A DNA stretch of 24,797 nt from DASQUK01 sp050744525 (lineage in GTDB: Bacteria; Actinomycetota; Acidimicrobiia; Acidimicrobiales; VFJN01), in NCBI GenBank assembly GCA_050744525.1, contig JBOGHG010000033.1, positions 1 to 24,797 of the forward strand. The letters are read 5' to 3'. Position numbers and translations under genes: made by a program. The number at the start of each line of letters is the position of its first letter. The stretch's first letter is position 1. Shown piece after piece: positions 21,650 to 24,797 of this stretch. The notes under the pieces were generated by a model that was given only the letters and a program-made list of their open reading frames with translations, was not told the DNA's origin and made no database searches.

Positions 21650-21673
21650 CCTGGCCGGCCGGGTCGGGTCAGC
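21645..21673. terminator. Inverted repeat spanning both convergent stop codons
   Basis: GCTGACC (21645-21651) and GGTCAGC (21667-21673) form a perfect 7-bp inverted repeat around 15 bases that include the palindrome GGCCGGCC (21653-21660). The arms contain the TGA stops of the DUF4097-like gene (+) and of the cell-wall hydrolase gene (-). With only 19 bases between the genes this is the only candidate terminator, and no T-run is present. Confidence 0.4.
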
Positions 21674-24032
21674 CGCCCGACGACGTCGACGTCGATGAGC
21701 CGGTGGAGCCCGTCGAGCCCGTCGACGTCGACGAGGATGGCGGCGACGTCGAGGTGGGCGGCGCGGTGGTGGTCGTGGTCGTCGGGCACGGCGTGGTCGT
21801 CGTCGTGCTCGTCGTCGTGCTGCTCGTGGTCGTCGTGGTGGGACCGCACGGCACCGTCGTGGTGGTCGTGCTCGACGTCGGCGGGGTCGAGGTCGTGGTC
21901 GTGGGCTGCGGCGTCGTCGTCGTGGTCGTGGGCGTCGTCGTCGTCGTGGTGGTGCCTCCCGGCCCCGCCGGCCGCGTCGTGGGCGTCGTGGTCGCCGGGG
22001 GCGACGTCGGCCCGCTCGTGGCCGGTGGCGTCGTCGGCCGCGACGTCGTCGGGTCCCGGCTCGTGCCCGGCGGCGCAGTGCCCCCGATGGCCACGCCGCC
22101 GCTGTCGGGGCCTTCGGTCGAGACCTGGCGGCCGGTCGACGAGCCTCCGGCCCCCGACCCGAGGATGCTGGCCCACGCCAACAGCTGCGACGTGACGGAG
22201 CGTTCGCAGTTCACGTCCCCGGGTAGCTCGCCGCCGCTGAACCACTTGAGCGCCCGGACGAAGTCACCGCAGCGTTCGGTGTCCTCGCGGACGCTCGGCC
22301 GGAACCCGACGGCGATGTTGACCGCGGCCATGTCGAACCGGTCGGCGGCGTGGTTGATGTCCCGGGCCACGGTCCAGTACCACGCGGCGACCTGCGCGCT
22401 GGTCGTGGGGGTCGCCGCGAGGTCGGGTTCGGCTTCCAGGTCCAGGCCGAGATCGGAGCCGGCGGCGCGGTAGTTGAAGTCGCCGGTGAGCTGGATGAAG
22501 CCGCGGCCCCGGTAGGTGGAGGGATTGCTGGCCTCGACGGCGTCGGCCCGGAAGTCGCTCTCGTTGTGGATGGTCGCCAGGAACGCGGCCTTGCGGGCGG
22601 GGGTGGTGGCTCCGGCCCGGAGCATGGCGTCGTTCAGCGCCGGCAGCTGAGCTTCGACGGCGGCCCGGTCGGCGAAGGGGCCGAAGATGGCGTCCAGGTC
22701 GTCGAGCGTGACGACGTCGAGCCCGTTCCAGTCGCCGACCACCGGCAGCAGGTCGGCGGCCGCCTCGTCGCCGGTCTCGAGGGTGGTCGCGCGCCGGGTG
22801 GGCCTGGTCGGGTCGGGGCCGCTGAGGTGGAAGGTGGCCGTCGCCCGCTGGTACGTGGCGACGGTGTCGCGGCCGTCGCCGTCCCAGTCGCCGACCAGCG
22901 GCACCTCGGCGGCCCCGGGGGTGCCGAACGTGACGGGGGGAAGGTCGCCGCCGGCCTCGTTCCGCAGGCGGAACACGCCGTCGCGGGCCCGGTAGAGGCC
23001 GAGACTGTCGCGGCCGTCGCCGTCCCAGTCGCCGACGACCGGCAGCACGTCGTCGGCGCCCGGCCAGCCGAACTGGACGGCCGACAGCGTCGCACCCGCG
23101 TCGTCGCGCACCACGAAGGTGGCGTCGGCCCGCCGGTACAGCCCCACGCTGTCCCGCCCGTCGCCGTTCCAGTCGCCCGCCACCGGCACCACGTCTGTGT
23201 CGCCCGGGGTGCCGAACGAGACGGACGCGGACCTCTTGCCGGCGTCGTCCCGCAAGTGGAAGGTGGCATCGAGGCGCCGGTAGATGCCGACGGTGTCGGA
23301 CCCGTCGCCGTTCCAGTCGCCGGCCACCGGAAGGGTGCTGCCCTCGGGGGCCTGGCCATACCGGAACGCCGGCAAGGCCGAACCACCCTCGATCCGCAGC
23401 TCGGCGCTCGCCCGGGATCGGCGGTACAGGCCCAGCGCGTCCGCGCCGCCGCCCACCTGGCCCGGTGACCAGCGGCTGAGGAACCCGAACGGGTCCACGG
23501 TGCAGGGTTCACTGCTCGACAGCTCGCCGCACCGGTTGACCTGGAAGTGGATGTGCGATGGCGTCGTCCGCGCATTGCCGGTGTGGCCCACCCGGCCGAT
23601 GAGCTGGCCCCGACCCACCCGCTGCCCGGCGGTCACGTAGTTCGCCGAGTTGTGGGCGTACCAGTAGGCCACCCCCGAATCACCGAGCAGCCAGATGCTC
23701 AGGCCCCCGTTGCTGTCGTCGGTGCCGTCGACCTTGGCGATCACGCCCTGCTCGACGGCGACGATCGGGGTGCCCTCGTCGGCGAAGATGTCGTTGCCCT
23801 TGTGCTGCCGCCGGCAGCCGTCCCGGCATGCGTGCCAGCCGTCGGAGAAGGATGCCTCATACGGCGCCGGCACCGGGAACGAATTGATCGGCGGAACCGC
23901 GGCCGGCTCGGGAGCAGGCTCCGGGTCCGGCGGTGCCGCCCCTGCCGGGGACGGCAGCAGCGACGCCCCCAGGCCCGCCAGGGCCAGGGCAGCGGCGAAC
24001 GCCCGCGCGGTCACCCTCGACGCCGACTGCAC
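21669..24032 (-). CDS. Secreted cell-wall hydrolase: M23 peptidase + GDWxGDG repeats + GH19-like domain
   Basis: This 787-residue exported protein seems to carry two hydrolase domains. Residues 1-32 are a signal peptide. An M23/LytM domain (about 60-165) has zinc ligands His77 and Asp81 (HKGNDIF), with His127 and SHIHF (His160, His162), and should cut peptidoglycan cross-bridges. Repeats of about 48 residues (198-440) carry GDW[ND]GDGxDxxGxYR at 238, 286, 334 and 381, plus a degenerate GDWNG at 433. A GH19 (chitinase/endolysin-like) domain (about 443-610) shows HNESDF (Glu491), Glu500 and GRGFIQLTGDFNY (509-521). Residues about 626-787 are a Thr/Pro/Ser tail with no membrane anchor. I start at GTG 24032; TTG 24083 would be longer and GTG 24014 shorter. 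The nearest upstream gene, the monooxygenase, ends 78 bases away. Confidence 0.88.
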   Translation of the reverse strand: MQSASRVTARAFAAALALAGLGASLLPSPAGAAPPDPEPAPEPAAVPPINSFPVPAPYEASFSDGWHACRDGCRRQHKGNDIFADEGTPIVAVEQGVIAKVDGTDDSNGGLSIWLLGDSGVAYWYAHNSANYVTAGQRVGRGQLIGRVGHTGNARTTPSHIHFQVNRCGELSSSEPCTVDPFGFLSRWSPGQVGGGADALGLYRRSRASAELRIEGGSALPAFRYGQAPEGSTLPVAGDWNGDGSDTVGIYRRLDATFHLRDDAGKRSASVSFGTPGDTDVVPVAGDWNGDGRDSVGLYRRADATFVVRDDAGATLSAVQFGWPGADDVLPVVGDWDGDGRDSLGLYRARDGVFRLRNEAGGDLPPVTFGTPGAAEVPLVGDWDGDGRDTVATYQRATATFHLSGPDPTRPTRRATTLETGDEAAADLLPVVGDWNGLDVVTLDDLDAIFGPFADRAAVEAQLPALNDAMLRAGATTPARKAAFLATIHNESDFRADAVEASNPSTYRGRGFIQLTGDFNYRAAGSDLGLDLEAEPDLAATPTTSAQVAAWYWTVARDINHAADRFDMAAVNIAVGFRPSVREDTERCGDFVRALKWFSGGELPGDVNCERSVTSQLLAWASILGSGAGGSSTGRQVSTEGPDSGGVAIGGTAPPGTSRDPTTSRPTTPPATSGPTSPPATTTPTTRPAGPGGTTTTTTTPTTTTTTPQPTTTTSTPPTSSTTTTTVPCGPTTTTTSSTTTSTTTTTPCPTTTTTTAPPTSTSPPSSSTSTGSTGSTGSSTSTSSGG
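21672..22080 (-). repeat. Thr-codon trinucleotide-rich tract encoding the hydrolase tail
   Basis: The stretch consists mostly of GTC, GTG and GGC triplets on the plus strand, encoding Thr runs of up to seven with interspersed Pro and Ser and ending in Ser/Thr/Gly. Triplet gain or loss keeps the reading frame, so length may vary among strains. The tail looks like a flexible, possibly O-glycosylated linker. Two cysteines (VPCGP and TPCPT) sit inside it. Confidence 0.8.
22713..23441 (-). repeat. In-gene GDWxGDG repeats
   Basis: Four clear tandem units of 47-48 codons and one degenerate unit encode a GDWNGDGxDTVGIYRR motif followed by two beta strands (TFHLRDDAG, VSFGTPG). The Asp-rich motif resembles VCBS/FG-GAP calcium-binding loops, so a beta-propeller-like binding module between the two enzyme domains is likely. 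DNA identity between units is moderate, suggesting old duplication. Confidence 0.75.
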
Positions 24033-24110
24033 ACCCGGCAGGCTAGGGCAGGCGAGCGCGCCGGTGAAGGGCACCGCCGTCAACGGTCGACAACGGCTCG
24101 CCGGGCGGGG

Positions 24111-24797
24111 TCATGCGTCGGCGCCGTGCGCGGCGGGGCGTCGGGCGGCGATGTGGTCGACGATGTGGGCGGCGTCGGCGCCGACGCCGGCGAACACCGC
24201 GGACGGCTGGGAGTACAGCCAGGGCAGGCCCACGGCGTACAGCCCCGGGTGGGTGGTGACGCCCCGGGTGTGGCGGGGGTAGCCCCACTCGTCCAGCACG
24301 GGAAGGTCGACCCACCCGAAGTCGAGGCGGTAGCCCGTTGCCCACACCACGGCGCCGATCCCGGCGTCGGCGAGATCGAGCTCGGTGGTCGTGGGCGGGA
24401 CGAGGTCGTCGGGCGCGGGGCGGTCGTCCGGCGGGGCGCCGATGCCGGCGGCCTGGTCGTAGGCGTCGAACATCGGCCGGAAGCGCTCGTCGAACCAGCG
24501 GTCGGCGAACGCCAACCGGTCGGCGAGGTCGTCGCTGAACCGCACCCTGGTGCCGTCGGCCGACTCGAGCCTTCCGTACAGCCGGATGCCGCGGCCGGCG
24601 AACCCCCGCAGGTCGATGTCGTGGCCGCCGTCCTTGCCCGATACCTGGGGCTGGCAGGCGAACCGCGCCGCGGGCGACGGCAGGTCGTCGACCGTCGGGA
24701 CGGGGATCCCGTGATCGGCGCCGTGCTGGAAGACCTGGACGAGCCACCAGGTCACGTCGTGGCCCCGGTAGCGGCGAGGCGCTCGCGGGCACATCGA
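24111..24797 (-). CDS. Flavin-containing monooxygenase, C-terminal part (cut by window end)
   Basis: Only the C-terminal 229 codons are in the window; the frame stays open to the right edge, so the N-terminal FAD-binding GxGxxG part lies outside. The visible part starts with RAPRRYRGHDVTWWL and contains the ATG-type signature VVWATGYRLDFGWVDLPVLDEWGYPRH, then GLYAVGLPWLYSQPSAVFAGVGADAAHIVDHI, all typical of CzcO/TrkA-type NAD(P)/FAD monooxygenases of actinobacteria. The ATG at 24794 is internal and not the true start. Family members oxidise ketones (Baeyer-Villiger), amines or other substrates; which applies here is not decidable. It lies 78 bases upstream of the cell-wall hydrolase and reads the same way. 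Confidence 0.88.
   Translation of the reverse strand, partial: SMCPRAPRRYRGHDVTWWLVQVFQHGADHGIPVPTVDDLPSPAARFACQPQVSGKDGGHDIDLRGFAGRGIRLYGRLESADGTRVRFSDDLADRLAFADRWFDERFRPMFDAYDQAAGIGAPPDDRPAPDDLVPPTTTELDLADAGIGAVVWATGYRLDFGWVDLPVLDEWGYPRHTRGVTTHPGLYAVGLPWLYSQPSAVFAGVGADAAHIVDHIAARRPAAHGADA

Noticed and set aside
21690..22060. CRISPR-like or G-quadruplex repeat array
   Set aside because: The repetition is of triplets coding Thr/Pro/Ser in the hydrolase frame. There are no constant-length repeats with unique spacers and no runs of three or more G at regular spacing.
22713..23441. Separate tandem-repeat genes or a minisatellite
   Set aside because: The units are in one frame of the hydrolase and fit a protein repeat of 47-48 residues; no independent gene is needed.

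Overview
The window is a compact, very GC-rich stretch of bacterial chromosome with many GTG starts, TAnnnT-type -10 candidates and G/C-ending codons. The gpgS-folP2 pair, the NarL-type two-component systems, the GlxA-type regulator and the Thr-rich secreted cell-wall hydrolase all point to an actinobacterium. An Acidimicrobiia-like lineage is my guess, not something the sequence proves. There are 22 supportable protein genes, two of them cut by the window ends. I see no tRNA, rRNA, CRISPR array, transposase or integrase, and no phage genes.

Layout. 1-131 (-) is the signal-peptide end of an exported protein. 354-905 (+) is a VOC metalloenzyme and 985-1827 (+) a secreted lipase preceded by a GTTAC-n6-GTAAC palindrome. 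1920-3161 (-) is a receiver-PP2C (RsbU-like) phosphatase, divergent from an orphan NarL-type regulator (3458-4120, +) across a palindrome-rich 296-bp spacer. From 11188 down to 4149 (-) runs a tight five-gene series: GlxA-type regulator, DJ-1/PfpI protein, phosphoketolase, acetate kinase, and a membrane-anchored metallophosphoesterase. Phosphoketolase plus acetate kinase make a complete sugar phosphate to acetyl phosphate to acetate + ATP shunt. Divergent from it, 11320-13149 (+) carries gpgS and a FolP2-type dihydropteroate synthase paralogue, the arrangement known from Mycobacterium. They end at a long stem-loop.

13226-20832 is a signalling and transport block. A histidine kinase and response regulator (-) are followed by a SHOCT membrane protein, a MacB/LolD-type ATPase and an FtsX-type permease. 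A second kinase/regulator pair and a beta-repeat DUF4097-like protein (+, to 21649) diverge from it. The two systems share 140 bp that contain a perfect 7-bp inverted repeat. This looks like a cell-envelope stress or export module.

The last part holds a 787-residue secreted hydrolase (-) combining an M23 endopeptidase domain, GDWxGDG repeats, a GH19-like domain and a Thr/Pro tail. It is followed on the right by the C-terminal part of a flavin monooxygenase that runs off the window.

Most genes are ordinary. The points most worth a second look are the multi-domain hydrolase, the back-to-back two-component/ABC module, the membrane metallophosphoesterase tied to the phosphoketolase run, the degenerate DHPS paralogue, and the stem-loop at 13156-13207.
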